A DNA stretch of 64,000 nucleotides. Source: Metabacillus litoralis. Lineage in GTDB: Bacteria; Bacillota; Bacilli; Bacillales; Bacillaceae. The DNA lies in contig NZ_JAIVKL010000001.1 of the NCBI RefSeq assembly GCF_020524045.1, positions 62,001-126,000 of the forward strand, given 5' to 3'. The notes under the pieces were generated by a model. That model was not told where the DNA came from. It saw only the letters and a list, made by a program, of their open reading frames with translations, and ran no database searches. A program made the position numbers and the translations under genes. Positions 25,266 through 34,231 of the stretch are shown here, one piece after another; positions within the stretch are counted from its first letter, which is position 1; each line of letters starts with the position of its first letter.

Positions 25266-26153
25266 ATGAAAACAGGATACGGAGAATGTCATGGAACATT
25301 TGGTGAATTAGTACAGGGAGTTCTTGACGATCAATCTTTTTTACTTACATTTCCATTACCAGAACTAAAAACAAAAGCTGTTTTTACCCCTCAATTTCAC
25401 ACTAAAAAAGTAAATGGACATAAACACTTTTCTAAAGCAATTCTCGCTTGTGAGAAATTAATAAAATCATTGAATTTACCTACTGGTGGAATTTTAAAGC
25501 TTTATTCCACTATCCCAAGAGGTAAGGGTATGGCCAGTAGTACTGCCGATATTGTTGCAGCAATGAGAGCTGTAGCTGACAGCTATTCTATCAATATCTT
25601 GGGAGAATTGATTTCAAAGATTGCTAGTGAAATTGAACCTACAGATGGTGTGATGTACGAACATATTGTTGCGTATGATTATCTTAATGGAACATTAATT
25701 GAACCTCTTGGAGAACTACCACCTTATCAGTTGATTGGCTTTGATATAGGAGGTACTGTTGATACGATTTTATTTAATCAACAACAAAAAAACTATTCAT
25801 TTCAGCAGCTCCAAGATTTAAAAAGTGCCTATGACCTTGTCAAAGTTGGTATAAAACATCAATATTTACCTTCTATTTTGAATGCAACAACAATGAGCGC
25901 AAAAATCAATCAAAATTGGCTTCCAAAACCGTTTTTTAACGAAATTGATTATTTATCATCACTTTGTCAAGGTGGCATCGTTATTGCTCATAGTGGCACA
26001 ATGATGGGTATCTTATACGATCCAATGAAAGTTTCCAATCAAGATTATCAAAAATTTAATAATGAAGTAAAAGAGTTTGCTGCAAAAAACAAATTAACTC
26101 CTAGTTTACACTCAAATGTACCTAAAAATAGTCATCTATCAAAATATTTTTGA
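25266..26153 (+). CDS. pduX: L-threonine kinase PduX (GHMP kinase family)
   Basis: Phosphorylates free L-threonine to threonine-O-3-phosphate, the CobD substrate. The 295-residue protein starts GYGECHGTFGELVQG, the family opening. It has the GHMP ATP-binding loop PRGKGMASSTAD at residues 84-95. EPTDGVMYEHIVAYDYLNG and FDIGGTVDTILFN follow, and AHSGTMMGILYD lies near the C-terminus. These match PduX rather than homoserine or mevalonate kinases. It overlaps bluB's upstream region and ends 14 bp before that gene. With CobD in the first operon it closes the aminopropanol branch. Confidence 0.88.
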   Translation: MKTGYGECHGTFGELVQGVLDDQSFLLTFPLPELKTKAVFTPQFHTKKVNGHKHFSKAILACEKLIKSLNLPTGGILKLYSTIPRGKGMASSTADIVAAMRAVADSYSINILGELISKIASEIEPTDGVMYEHIVAYDYLNGTLIEPLGELPPYQLIGFDIGGTVDTILFNQQQKNYSFQQLQDLKSAYDLVKVGIKHQYLPSILNATTMSAKINQNWLPKPFFNEIDYLSSLCQGGIVIAHSGTMMGILYDPMKVSNQDYQKFNNEVKEFAAKNKLTPSLHSNVPKNSHLSKYF

Positions 26154-26167
26154 TGAGGAGAAAAGGG

Positions 26168-26830
26168 ATGTTTACTCAAGAAGAGATAAATGCGATTCAT
26201 CGAGTCATTAAAACGAGAAGAGATATTAGAAGCTTTCTTCCAACATCTATTCCTAAAGAGCTTCTTTTTCAAATAATAGAAGCCGCTCATCATGCGCCAT
26301 CAGTTGGGTTTATGCAGCCATGGAATTTTATCGTCATTTCTTCAAACGAAATAAAGAAGAAAATAGCATGGGCTGCTGAAAAGGAGCGAAGAGCACTAAG
26401 TATCCATTATGAAGAAGATGATCGAGCGGATAAATTTTTATCATTAAAGATCGAAGGAATACAAGAAGCCCCTTATACCATTTGTGTCACATGTGATCCA
26501 ACAAGAGGTGGTTCACATGTTCTTGGGCGAAATTCGATACCAGAAACAGATATCATGTCAACCTCATGTGCTATACAAAATATGATGCTAGCTGCATGTG
26601 CTGAAGGTGTTGCTATGGGTTGGGTGAGTTTTTATAAAAAAGCAGATATCCGAGCTATTTTAGACATTCCACCACATATTGATCCTATTGCTATACTTTC
26701 TGTTGGCTATACAAATCATTATCCTAAAGCTCCTATTTTAGAAACAGCAAAATGGGAGAGAAGACGAAATCTATCACAATTAATTTCTTATGAAAAATGG
26801 GGTAGAACAACCCCAACATCGGAGGAGTAA
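26168..26830 (+). CDS. bluB: 5,6-dimethylbenzimidazole synthase BluB
   Basis: Uses molecular oxygen to cannibalise reduced FMN, producing the lower ligand dimethylbenzimidazole. ATG 26168 follows GAGGAG by 7 nt; the TTG at 26150 overlaps the pduX stop. The 220-residue protein has [13 protein letters not shown] and [20 protein letters not shown]. The aspartate D19 and serine S38 regions are typical of BluB and absent in ordinary nitroreductases. [13 protein letters not shown]-like sequence (here [17 protein letters not shown]) and GWVSFYK complete the family pattern. It lies 2 bp before cbiM. Its product feeds CobT. Confidence 0.92.
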   Translation: MFTQEEINAIHRVIKTRRDIRSFLPTSIPKELLFQIIEAAHHAPSVGFMQPWNFIVISSNEIKKKIAWAAEKERRALSIHYEEDDRADKFLSLKIEGIQEAPYTICVTCDPTRGGSHVLGRNSIPETDIMSTSCAIQNMMLAACAEGVAMGWVSFYKKADIRAILDIPPHIDPIAILSVGYTNHYPKAPILETAKWERRRNLSQLISYEKWGRTTPTSEE

Positions 26831-26832
26831 AA

Positions 26833-27600
26833 ATGCATAAAATATTATTACGAACTTCGTCACTTCTTATACTATTTGCCTTTACAACTTATTTCTGGCT
26901 CAATTCGTACAAAGAAGCTGCTGCGATGCATATTATGGAAGGCTTTTTACCAATAGGATGGGCAATTTTTTGGTGGTTGTTAACAATTCCATTTATTCTA
27001 TATGGTTTAAGAAATATACAAAAGAAGCTGAAGGAAAACCCAGAATTAAAAATGATGCTTGGCTTATCTGCAGCGTTTGCATTTGTTTTATCTGCATTAA
27101 AAATCCCTTCAGTTACAGGTAGCTCATCACATCCTACAGGAGTCGGACTAGGCACCATTTTATTCGGTCCAACAGTTATGACCGTTTTAGGTACGATTGT
27201 GCTTTTATTTCAATCATTATTATTAGCACATGGTGGAATTACAACACTAGGTGCCAACGCTTTTTCAATGGCTGTTATTGGACCGTTTATTGTATTTGCT
27301 ATTTTTAAATTGACGCGAAAGCTTGGTGTTTCTTTCTCTATAGCTGTGTTTTTTGCTGCCATGTTAGGTGATTTAGGAACATATCTTGTCACTTCTATTC
27401 AATTGGCTCTTGCTTTTCCGGCTGAAGTAAGTGGATTTCTTGGATCATTTACAAAATTCGCAAGTATTTTTGCATTAACTCAAATCCCAATTGCCATTAG
27501 TGAAGGACTATTAACCGTGATCGTGATGAATTTATTAACAAAGTACAATTTATCAGAATTACAACAGCTAAAGATTTTAAAAGGAGCTAGTAGATCATGA
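26833..27600 (+). CDS. cbiM: Cobalt ECF transporter substrate-capture component CbiM
   Basis: Membrane S-component of the cobalt importer CbiMNQO. The 255-residue protein has an N-terminal segment with a signal-like hydrophobic stretch, then [13 protein letters not shown]. In this family the mature N-terminus begins at this Met-His (here M32-H33), where cobalt binds, so cleavage after A31 is likely. [12 protein letters not shown] and [23 protein letters not shown] are further family blocks. About six more hydrophobic helices follow. It overlaps cbiN by four bases. A nickel-specific relative cannot be excluded by sequence alone, but the gene context indicates cobalt. Confidence 0.92.
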   Translation: MHKILLRTSSLLILFAFTTYFWLNSYKEAAAMHIMEGFLPIGWAIFWWLLTIPFILYGLRNIQKKLKENPELKMMLGLSAAFAFVLSALKIPSVTGSSSHPTGVGLGTILFGPTVMTVLGTIVLLFQSLLLAHGGITTLGANAFSMAVIGPFIVFAIFKLTRKLGVSFSIAVFFAAMLGDLGTYLVTSIQLALAFPAEVSGFLGSFTKFASIFALTQIPIAISEGLLTVIVMNLLTKYNLSELQQLKILKGASRS

Positions 27601-27875
27601 AAAATTTCATTCTATTTTTATTTGTTATCATCTTAGCTACATTTCCGTTTTTCATTCAAAGAGATACAGACTTTGGTGGAGCTGATGGACAAGCAGAAGA
27701 GGCCATTACCGAACTTGCTCCTAGCTATGAGCCTTGGTTTAAACCATTTTGGTCGCCTCCTGGTGGAGAAACTGAAAGTCTATTATTTTCATTACAAGCA
27801 GCTGTTGGAGCAATTATTATTGGCTATGTTATCGGTTTTGGTCGAGCGAGAAGGAAATACTCTGCTAAACAATGA
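27597..27875 (+). CDS. cbiN: Cobalt transporter auxiliary membrane protein CbiN
   Basis: A 92-residue protein with two hydrophobic helices, one at each end, and a short extracytoplasmic loop between. The loop has [42 protein letters not shown]-type family sequence, including GADG and the conserved PSYEPWF. CbiN assists cobalt loading of CbiM. It overlaps cbiM and cbiQ by four bases each. Confidence 0.93.
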   Translation: MKNFILFLFVIILATFPFFIQRDTDFGGADGQAEEAITELAPSYEPWFKPFWSPPGGETESLLFSLQAAVGAIIIGYVIGFGRARRKYSAKQ

Positions 27876-28660
27876 ACAACTCGTTGTTAAGAATTGATCA
27901 GTATGCTTATACAAATTCTCTAAAATATGTTCACCCTGCCGAGAAAAGTATCATAGCATTTAGTTTTTTATTTTTTTCAATTTTAACTAAGAGCTTATAC
28001 ATAAGTGGATTTGTTTTTATGACAATGACGGTTTTGATCATTTTTGCTGCTAAAATTCAATTTTGGCAGTATATAAAATTTTTGCTTATTCCGACGATCT
28101 TCTTACTTACGAGTATGATAACGATTATTCTTTCATTTGCTTCAGCTTCTGAAATACCAAATAACACAATATGGAGTACAGATTTCTTCTCTTGGGTTGT
28201 TTATATTAGTCCTTCTAGTTTTAATCAAGCTTATCATCTTGCAGCAACGGTATTAGCTAGTGTTAGCTGTTTGTATTTTCTTATTGTCACAACGCCTTTA
28301 CAACAACTTCTATGGGTATTACGAAAAATAAAATTACCTGTCCTTTTTATTGAGTTAATCGGACTTACGTATCAATTTATTTTTGTGCTATTAGCTAGTG
28401 TTCAAGAAATATATTTAGCACAGTCCAGTCGATTAGGATATCAAAACTATCGATTATCGTTGTCTTCGATCAGTATGCTTGTTGCAAATATATTTATAAA
28501 ATCACTTCAAACTGCAAAGGAAACACAAATGGCTATTGATAGTCGGGGTGGAGATGAACACTTATACGATATTGAAATCAATTTAACTTATCGAAAATCA
28601 CATATAACTGTGATTTTGTGTAGCATTACATTACTTTTAATTCTATCTATTCTTACATGA
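27872..28660 (+). CDS. cbiQ: Cobalt ECF transporter transmembrane protein CbiQ
   Basis: The T-component linking CbiM to the ATPase. The 262-residue protein has five or so hydrophobic helices and the family motifs YTNSLKYVHPAEK at the start and SRLGYQNYR and AIDSRGGDEH near the end. These C-terminal Arg-containing motifs are the coupling helices that contact the ATPase. It overlaps cbiN by four bases and lies 37 bp before cbiO, which has its own strong ribosome site. Confidence 0.92.
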   Translation: MNNSLLRIDQYAYTNSLKYVHPAEKSIIAFSFLFFSILTKSLYISGFVFMTMTVLIIFAAKIQFWQYIKFLLIPTIFLLTSMITIILSFASASEIPNNTIWSTDFFSWVVYISPSSFNQAYHLAATVLASVSCLYFLIVTTPLQQLLWVLRKIKLPVLFIELIGLTYQFIFVLLASVQEIYLAQSSRLGYQNYRLSLSSISMLVANIFIKSLQTAKETQMAIDSRGGDEHLYDIEINLTYRKSHITVILCSITLLLILSILT

Positions 28661-28697
28661 TCGAGACAGTCTTGAGCCATTTTATAAAGGAGATTAT

Positions 28698-29543
28698 ATG
28701 ACAACACCTTTAATATCTTTTGAAAACATAAGCTATCAATATCCTGATAAAACGCTTGCATTAAAGAGTCTTTCACTCCATATTGATAAAGGAAAGAAAA
28801 TCGCGTTAATCGGTAATAATGGAGCAGGGAAATCCACATTATTTTTATTATTAAATGGACTTTTAATACCCTCAGGAGGAAAGATATATTTTAATGGAAA
28901 GGTGTTAACCTATAAGCGAGTTGAATTAAAAAAATTACGTCAAAAAGTAGGAATTGTTTTCCAAAACCCAGATTCCCAATTATTTTCATCCAGTGTTTAT
29001 GAAGATATTAAATTTGGACCAAAAAATCTAGGTTTATCAAAAGAAGAAATTCAAAAAGCTGCGGATCAGGCAATACACTTAACAGAAACAGAAACGCTAA
29101 AAGAAAAACCACCCCATTTTCTTAGCTTAGGGCAAAAGAAGCGAGTGGCGATTGCTGGAATCATTGCGATGAATCCAGAGCTAATGGTTTTAGATGAACC
29201 AACAGCAGGACTAGATCCTTATTATGCTAAAAAAATCATGCAGATATTGAATGATATCCATCATGAAAACCGTACCATTTTGTTATCCACTCACAATGTT
29301 GATTTAGCCTACGAATGGGCAGATGAAATTATTGTCTTACATAATGGATCGCTATTAGCTCAAGGACAGCCTGCTAAGGTATTTCAAAACAGAGAACTAT
29401 TAAAGCAAAGTCATATAAATCAACCGATGATTCTTGAGATATATCAGCAATTACTAAACACAATGAACATTCCACTACCAAGAGAATATCCGATAACTCA
29501 AAAAGATTTCGTTGAAAAGCTATCCTCACTTTTACATACTTGA
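28698..29543 (+). CDS. cbiO: Cobalt ECF transporter ATPase CbiO
   Basis: The ATPase of the cobalt importer. The 281-residue protein has Walker A GNNGAGKST (39-47), VFQNPDSQLF in the Q-loop, signature LSLGQKKRV, Walker B MVLDEPTAGLD and the switch STHNVDLA. VFQNPDxQLF and LSxGQKKRV are typical of ECF ATPases. ATG 28698 follows AAAGGAG. It is the last gene of the cobalamin run and is followed by a clear terminator. Confidence 0.93.
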   Translation: MTTPLISFENISYQYPDKTLALKSLSLHIDKGKKIALIGNNGAGKSTLFLLLNGLLIPSGGKIYFNGKVLTYKRVELKKLRQKVGIVFQNPDSQLFSSSVYEDIKFGPKNLGLSKEEIQKAADQAIHLTETETLKEKPPHFLSLGQKKRVAIAGIIAMNPELMVLDEPTAGLDPYYAKKIMQILNDIHHENRTILLSTHNVDLAYEWADEIIVLHNGSLLAQGQPAKVFQNRELLKQSHINQPMILEIYQQLLNTMNIPLPREYPITQKDFVEKLSSLLHT

Positions 29544-29546
29544 CCA

Positions 29547-29578
29547 ACATTCCTCATAAACAGAGGAATGTTTTTTTC
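29547..29578 (+). terminator. Terminator ending the cobalamin/cobalt gene run
   Basis: ACATTCCTC (29547-29555) pairs perfectly with GAGGAATGT (29563-29571) over a 7-nt loop, followed by seven T residues. Confidence 0.9.
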
Positions 29579-29721
29579 ATGCCAGTGATTTTTCTCACAG
29601 TCAGTTTTACTGATTTTGATTTATCCTTCTTATTAAGTAATTGTTAGTGTGCTATATCGTGAAACAACGTGTGAAACAAGAAAAACCGGGGCGTGACAGT
29701 CACCTGGAAAGGTTGAGAGTG

Positions 29722-30558
29722 ATGATTGGAGATCTTTTAAGTAATTTTAGCTTTTCTGCTCAGTGGAACGGAGGGGTTTTTTATTTTGTTTTGTTAGCAA
29801 TTGTTTGTTATTTATTTATCCTTCCCACTCCTGAAGGTCATACAAAAGGGAAGTCTATCTTGTTTGTCTTTGGTATGCTTTTATTGGCTTTCATATTAGG
29901 CGGTCCGTTAAATATCCTTGCTAGAATGATCTTCCGTGCACATATTATTCAAATGATAATTTTATTTTTCATTGTAGCACCTTTGCTTGTTTATGGGGCG
30001 AAAAGGGGGATGATTTTCAAGAAAATATCCACACCTTTTGTTGAAAATACGACAGAAATAATGAAACATCCTTTCATCAGAATTCTAATGTTTTATGGAC
30101 TATTTATCATTTACCATTTTCCATCTGTGTTTGACTATATTCGAATGAGTAACACGTTGAATTACTTGTATTTACTCGGATTATTTATTGCTTCTACACT
30201 TTTATGGAGCACTATTTTCACATTTAAAATGGAGCTTCCCAATTCCTGTCAACTCAACAAGCTGGTACTTTCAGTAAATGCAATAATTTTTCTAGGTTTT
30301 TCTAGTTTTCTTGTTATAACAACTAATCAATTATATGGCATTTATAATGACTTAGAGCTATTGCAGTTATCTTTAGCCGTTTGTCTTCCTGCAGGAGAAA
30401 CAATTGCAGATATCCCGGAGAAATTTTACACAGTTCTTCATCCCTTTCCACCTTTAAAAGAACAGAAAATCGCAGGTGGAATTTTAGCTGTTAGCCAAAT
30501 GATGTGGTTGTTTTTGCCTGTGTCTTTTAAGGTAATTAAAGAGATGGGTAAAAATTAA
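29722..30558 (+). CDS. ctaG: Cytochrome c oxidase assembly factor CtaG
   Basis: A multi-pass membrane protein required for assembly of the caa3-type cytochrome c oxidase. ATG 29722 is chosen because GGAAAGG lies about 9 nt upstream; the open frame further 5' has no ribosome site. The 278-residue protein has about seven hydrophobic segments, with LGGPLNILAR, MKHPFIRI, YHFPSVFDYI and FTFKMELP. These match the Bacillus CtaG/YozB-type family (DUF1404-like, caa3_CtaG). It stands alone behind the cbiO terminator; the oxidase structural genes are not in the window. Product assignment is good, its target less so. Confidence 0.8.
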   Translation: MIGDLLSNFSFSAQWNGGVFYFVLLAIVCYLFILPTPEGHTKGKSILFVFGMLLLAFILGGPLNILARMIFRAHIIQMIILFFIVAPLLVYGAKRGMIFKKISTPFVENTTEIMKHPFIRILMFYGLFIIYHFPSVFDYIRMSNTLNYLYLLGLFIASTLLWSTIFTFKMELPNSCQLNKLVLSVNAIIFLGFSSFLVITTNQLYGIYNDLELLQLSLAVCLPAGETIADIPEKFYTVLHPFPPLKEQKIAGGILAVSQMMWLFLPVSFKVIKEMGKN

Positions 30559-30778
30559 GATCGGTATTAATTATTGATTATATTAAAGATTAGAATCCAT
30601 GTTCATTTTCCATCCTTTCAAAAAAACATATTACACTAGCCTATTCAAGGTTGTGCCTAATTGTTCGGCCATGAATGTTTTTACTTGAATTTATTTAACA
30701 AAGTTATTGAATAGCAAGAAATATGAATGGAAAAATTATAAATGACATTAAGATCTAGTGTTAGAAACATGATAACCA

Positions 30779-30807
30779 TTGACTATTGTTTTTATCATTG
30801 ATACATT
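30779..30807 (+). promoter_or_regulatory. SigA-type promoter of the GIY-YIG-like gene
   Basis: TTGACT at 30779-30784, a 17-nt spacer and TACATT at 30802-30807, about 30 bp before the gene start. The rest of the 30,559-30,778 gap shows nothing recognisable. Confidence 0.5.
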
Positions 30808-30837
30808 TATTTGATAGAAAGAAGGATGTGAAATTAT

Positions 30838-31212
30838 ATGATAAAAATTGAGTTACCAAAAGTAGAGGTTTCAATTAGAGAACGAAAACAACCTCAAGAT
30901 GATAATGCTCCAGAAATAAAATCCATAGAAGGATTTATTGATCTCCATGAAATTCCTAGAGATAAAGGTGGCATCATTTTGTTTTACAACAAAAATGACG
31001 AGCTTCTTTTAGTAGGTAAAGCGAGAAAGCTTAGACAAAGAGTTAAGAAACATCTTGAAGATACAGTTTCTCCTTTAAAGGATCATCGTAAAGAAGTACA
31101 CAGAATTGATGTTTGCTTTATTGAAGATCCAATGGAAAGAGAAATTTATGAAACATACCTTATCAATAAGCTAGAAGCAAAATACAATGTAGATAAAGTG
31201 TTTTATAAATAA
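30838..31212 (+). CDS. GIY-YIG nuclease superfamily-like protein
   Basis: A 124-residue protein. The segment GGIILFYNKNDELLLVGKARKLRQRVKKHL (residues about 41-70) has the order and spacing of a GIY-YIG nuclease core, with the arginine in KLRQRV and a later glutamate in MEREIYE. The first tyrosine motif is reduced to IILFY, so catalytic competence is uncertain. Related Bacillus proteins are often labelled nucleotide excision repair endonucleases. ATG 30838 follows AAGAAGGATG. It stands alone between a promoter and a strong terminator. Confidence 0.65.
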   Translation: MIKIELPKVEVSIRERKQPQDDNAPEIKSIEGFIDLHEIPRDKGGIILFYNKNDELLLVGKARKLRQRVKKHLEDTVSPLKDHRKEVHRIDVCFIEDPMEREIYETYLINKLEAKYNVDKVFYK

Positions 31213-31213
31213 T

Positions 31214-31276
31214 AAAGACTACAAAAAAAGTGCTAAGGTTGGATTAACCACCTTAGCACTTTTTTGTAGTCTTTTT
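31214..31276. terminator. Long bidirectional terminator hairpin
   Basis: AAAGACTAC...AGTGCTAAGG (from 31214) pairs with CCTTAGCACT...GTAGTCTTT (to 31276). The stem of over 25 bp is broken only by single-base bulges. T runs on both strands allow termination in either direction. Confidence 0.9.
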
Positions 31277-31521
31277 CGCAAATCATGTTGCTTTTGGAAA
31301 AGAGATTTTGTATTCATAAAAATGTTCCCTCAGTAATTATTTTAATTAACTTAGCAAAAATTCTTTAACACGGAAGCTTTATATAGCAAGTGGGAGGTAC
31401 TTCATACTTAGTATATTTTGTGACAATTGCTTTCTAAGAAAAAGTTCTTTGGTAAATATAATCAAAAAGCTCTACTACGGAACCTCCTTAGGTATCTCCC
31501 TAAGTCCAGGAGACTTCAAGT

Positions 31522-31800
31522 ATGATTGGTGATCTAAGGTATCCTTTAACATTGATCAAGTCAAGAGTCTCATTTTCCCACTACAATCAACAAAATAATA
31601 ACATTCTTCAAAATCAACTAATGCTCATGAAAGGTCAAATCAGTATTCACAAACAAAAAAACATTTGCAGAGTTTATTTAGGAGTAGAAAATGGTGAATT
31701 TGTTCCACAATCTCTATTACCTTTTGTAATTAATCTTATCATTTCATTGTTAGAAGGCTTAAGAATTAATGGTTTTCTGTCTTCAATTAGATTTTTTTGA
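31522..31800 (+). CDS. Hypothetical 92-residue protein, possible histidine-kinase fragment
   Basis: ATG 31522 is preceded by AGGAGA at 8 nt, and a hairpin (31487-31504) lies just before that site. I do not recognise the whole protein. IGDLRYPLTLIKSRVSF followed later by FVPQSLLPFVINLI resembles the dimerisation-to-ATPase junction of LytS/YehU-type sensor kinases. The usual ENA box is not visible and no ATPase domain follows, so it may be a shortened remnant. The 31,277-31,521 stretch before it is AT-rich with no other gene. Confidence 0.4.
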   Translation: MIGDLRYPLTLIKSRVSFSHYNQQNNNILQNQLMLMKGQISIHKQKNICRVYLGVENGEFVPQSLLPFVINLIISLLEGLRINGFLSSIRFF

Positions 31801-31820
31801 TTTTGCATACTATTAGAACT

Positions 31821-31960
31821 AGTGGAATGGAGCAGAAGACACTAGGGCATCTGCGTGTGTAGAGGCAAGGCTTAGACCCCACAGGCCCGCGAAACGACGA
31901 GAAGACTCAGCTTCCTCCCCGGCGAATGGAGTGTCTGCAGCGTAATGGAACGAACTTAAT
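31821..31960 (+). repeat. Degenerate copy of a Bacillaceae intergenic repeat element
   Basis: A GC-rich island in an AT-rich gap. It starts GTGGAATGGAGCAGAAGAC, contains GACCCCACAGGCCCGCGAAA and ends GTGTCTGCAGCGTAATGGA. The order matches a repeat I know from Bacillaceae intergenic regions, roughly CGACTCCTGCGGG...GACCCCGCAGG...GCGTCTGGAGCGG. AGACACT (31837-31843) and AGTGTCT (31930-31936) are inverted ends. The remaining gap up to 32,260 is AT-rich with no gene seen. Confidence 0.6.
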
Positions 31961-32260
31961 TCTTTCAGCTTAACTGAATGTAGATTTATTCGTCTTTTTG
32001 TATGAAATCTTTAATTAAGTCCCAGCCTCTTTTTTTTTCTTTAAGTAAAAGTATAAATATCGTTATTCTACTTTCATGTTCATGTATACAAAAAACTGAC
32101 AAGATCCATCTGTTGCATGGACAAGACATTCAGTAAAAACTTAATAGATGAATATCGTTATTACTATAGGAGACGTTAACAATATAAAGTGAAAGGTTTA
32201 TTTACATGTTAAAACTTTGTCGTTTGGAATTTAGCTTAATAAAATGAGCAGGTGATAACT

Positions 32261-33586
32261 TTGGGAGTAAAAGAAATATTAAAACTTGATCGTCCACTGC
32301 AAATACTTTTGTTTGGAGTGTTACTATCTCATTTGGGTACTTACATCGTCACACCAATGTTGCCTATTATTTTAAAAACAGAGGCAGGATTAACCATTGG
32401 ACAAATCGGAATCATTTTAGCAAGCATTGCGATAGCGTTTCAGATTGGAAGTATATTCGGTGGAATATTAGCAGATCGAATGGGAAGAGGATTTATTATT
32501 GGGTTAGGAGCCATCATTACAGCTTTTGGAATTGTCGGGTTTAGTTTTTTCACTCAATTTGTTTTTCTTTGTTTAACTGCCATTATCATGGGCTTAGGAA
32601 CAGGCTTAAACGCTCCTTCCACTAAAGCAGCAATTGCAGCTTTAGCATCTAGTGAGAATCAAACAACCGCTTTTTCTATAAGAGGCATAGCTGCTAACAT
32701 AGGGATAGGTTCAGCAGGGCTAATTGTTTTTTTTCTTTTAACAGATACATCTAAGTTAATCTTTTGGATCGCGGGAGCAATATATGTCGTTTTAGCTGTA
32801 CAAAGCTGGATTTTCCTTCCTAAGGGTTGTGGAAATGCTCCCTGTTCGGGACTATCAGTCGGAGCTTATCGTGAAGCGTTTAAAAATAAACCTTTTATTG
32901 TTTTCAGCGGGCTCAGTATTTTTATTTGGGCTTTATATGCTCAATTATCAATCGCTTTGCCACTGCGTGCAACAGAAATTCTACCAGAGCCTAAAAACAT
33001 TGCGTTAATCTGGACTATTAACAGTTTAATTGTAGTCAGTACTCAGAGCTTTATCACTAGGAAAATCATTCGTAAGATTGAACCACTTTCTGCACTTAGT
33101 ATCGGAATTATCTTTATTACCATCGGGATTGTTTCCATATTTTTTACTCATTCTTTTATTCACTTGATTTTTAGTGGTGCTGTGTTTGTTATCGGAGAAA
33201 TGATGATTCTTCCAACAATTGATAGCACAATTTCACAGTTATCTAAAGCAGAATTTATTGGCCTATTTTTTGCTTTATCTAATGTTGTTTATGGATTAGG
33301 AGAGGCTGGTGGAAAATCAGCAGGAGGAAGAGTACTTGGTTTAGCACAGAATACGAAATTCCTCCCAGTGATCATGTATGGCTCTTTAGGCGCAATTCTT
33401 TTTGCTGTAGTTTTGCTTTTAAAACAATGGAAACCATTAAGGAATTCTTTGCTAAAAGCAGCAAGTAAAGAAAACAAACCTAAGAATTCTCCTAGATTAA
33501 CAAGTGAACCATCAGAACACAGAACACATCCAATAAATAGTTGGGAAGCCGAGATCTTTTTTCGAAAGAAATCAAGAACAGAATAA
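32261..33586 (+). CDS. MFS transporter, 12-helix drug-efflux type
   Basis: A major facilitator superfamily protein of 441 residues. TTG 32261 is preferred because AGGTGAT precedes it by about 6 nt; the GTG at 32252 lies inside that site. About twelve hydrophobic helices are visible. GGILADRMGRGFIIGLG between helices 2 and 3 is the MFS signature loop (GxLaDrxGrr). ALPLRATEI and GLFFALSNVVYGLGEAGGKSAGG follow. It resembles the MdtH/YttB-like group, but the substrate cannot be told. The C-terminus carries a basic, proline-rich tail. No linked regulator is seen. Confidence 0.8.
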   Translation: MGVKEILKLDRPLQILLFGVLLSHLGTYIVTPMLPIILKTEAGLTIGQIGIILASIAIAFQIGSIFGGILADRMGRGFIIGLGAIITAFGIVGFSFFTQFVFLCLTAIIMGLGTGLNAPSTKAAIAALASSENQTTAFSIRGIAANIGIGSAGLIVFFLLTDTSKLIFWIAGAIYVVLAVQSWIFLPKGCGNAPCSGLSVGAYREAFKNKPFIVFSGLSIFIWALYAQLSIALPLRATEILPEPKNIALIWTINSLIVVSTQSFITRKIIRKIEPLSALSIGIIFITIGIVSIFFTHSFIHLIFSGAVFVIGEMMILPTIDSTISQLSKAEFIGLFFALSNVVYGLGEAGGKSAGGRVLGLAQNTKFLPVIMYGSLGAILFAVVLLLKQWKPLRNSLLKAASKENKPKNSPRLTSEPSEHRTHPINSWEAEIFFRKKSRTE

Positions 33587-33595
33587 AGAATGCAC

Positions 33596-33642
33596 GAAAG
33601 GGTCAGCTTTTTCAAATAAATGAAAATCTGACCCTTTCTTTT
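33596..33642 (+). terminator. Terminator after the MFS gene
   Basis: GAAAGGGTCAG (33596-33606) pairs with CTGACCCTTTC (33628-33638) over a 21-nt loop, with T residues following. It may also end the converging minus-strand gene. Confidence 0.75.
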
Positions 33643-34165
33643 AATGCCTTTGATTGATTGGAGTAGTGACTGGAATATCAAAAATCCACAATAAAAGTAG
33701 AACAACAATCACGGAAAGAAAATATGTAAGTAGAGGTTTTTTATAATGTAATCGAACAAATGTGTACATTAAAATATAGAAGAAAGGCTCCATCCAAAAC
33801 TTATATCCATGGTGGAAGGTTATTTTCCCAAAATAAACATATACAGACTCAATGACAAGCGACCATACAATCCATTTAAGATAATACTTCAGTATCTTCC
33901 TCATTCCTTGGTTTTCCGGATAGTAGGTTAAAAAAATATATGCGATGGCTGGTAGCAAAATGATACTATTTCCCACTTCTGTTAATGAATGATTTGAATA
34001 AAAGTCAGGCTGATATTTCCATAGGTCATAATTTGCTAACAAAAAGTTATACAAAAGATTGATTACACAAATGTACAAAAGAGTTGGATGATAATTTTTC
34101 CATTCCCTAAGATTAGCGAATTTATAAACAAAAAATATACAAGCTAAGTGGGTTAAAGTATGCAT
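33641..34165 (-). CDS. CBO0543-family membrane protein
   Basis: A 174-residue membrane protein with about five hydrophobic helices and charged linkers. The pattern WKNYHPTLLYICVINLLYNF, then NHSLTEVG, then FWMEPFFYILMYTFVRLHYKKPLL matches the Bacillus CBO0543 family, whose function is unknown. The start at 34165 is chosen because GAGG lies 9 nt upstream; a codon at 34180 has no ribosome site. It converges with the MFS gene. A second, more diverged member of the family lies at 55524. Confidence 0.72.
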   Translation of the reverse strand: MHTLTHLACIFFVYKFANLREWKNYHPTLLYICVINLLYNFLLANYDLWKYQPDFYSNHSLTEVGNSIILLPAIAYIFLTYYPENQGMRKILKYYLKWIVWSLVIESVYVYFGKITFHHGYKFWMEPFFYILMYTFVRLHYKKPLLTYFLSVIVVLLLLWIFDIPVTTPINQRH

Positions 34166-34188
34166 TCTTAACTGCCTCATTGTGTAGT

Positions 34189-34231
34189 AAGATTGATAAT
34201 CCTTTTTATTATGTACGAAAGATTGATAATC
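34189..34231. repeat. 13-bp direct repeat upstream of the minus-strand CBO0543 gene
   Basis: AAGATTGATAATC occurs at 34189-34201 and again at 34219-34231, exactly 30 bp apart, so both lie on about the same DNA face. It sits in the promoter region of the minus-strand gene. The rest of the 34,232-34,645 gap holds a small inverted repeat (CTAGGAA/TTCCTAG at 34275-34301) and no gene. Confidence 0.4.

Noticed and set aside
33643-33708. Extension of the minus-strand frame 33289-33708 over the MFS gene end
   Set aside because: It overlaps both the MFS gene and the CBO0543 gene in another frame and has no family likeness.
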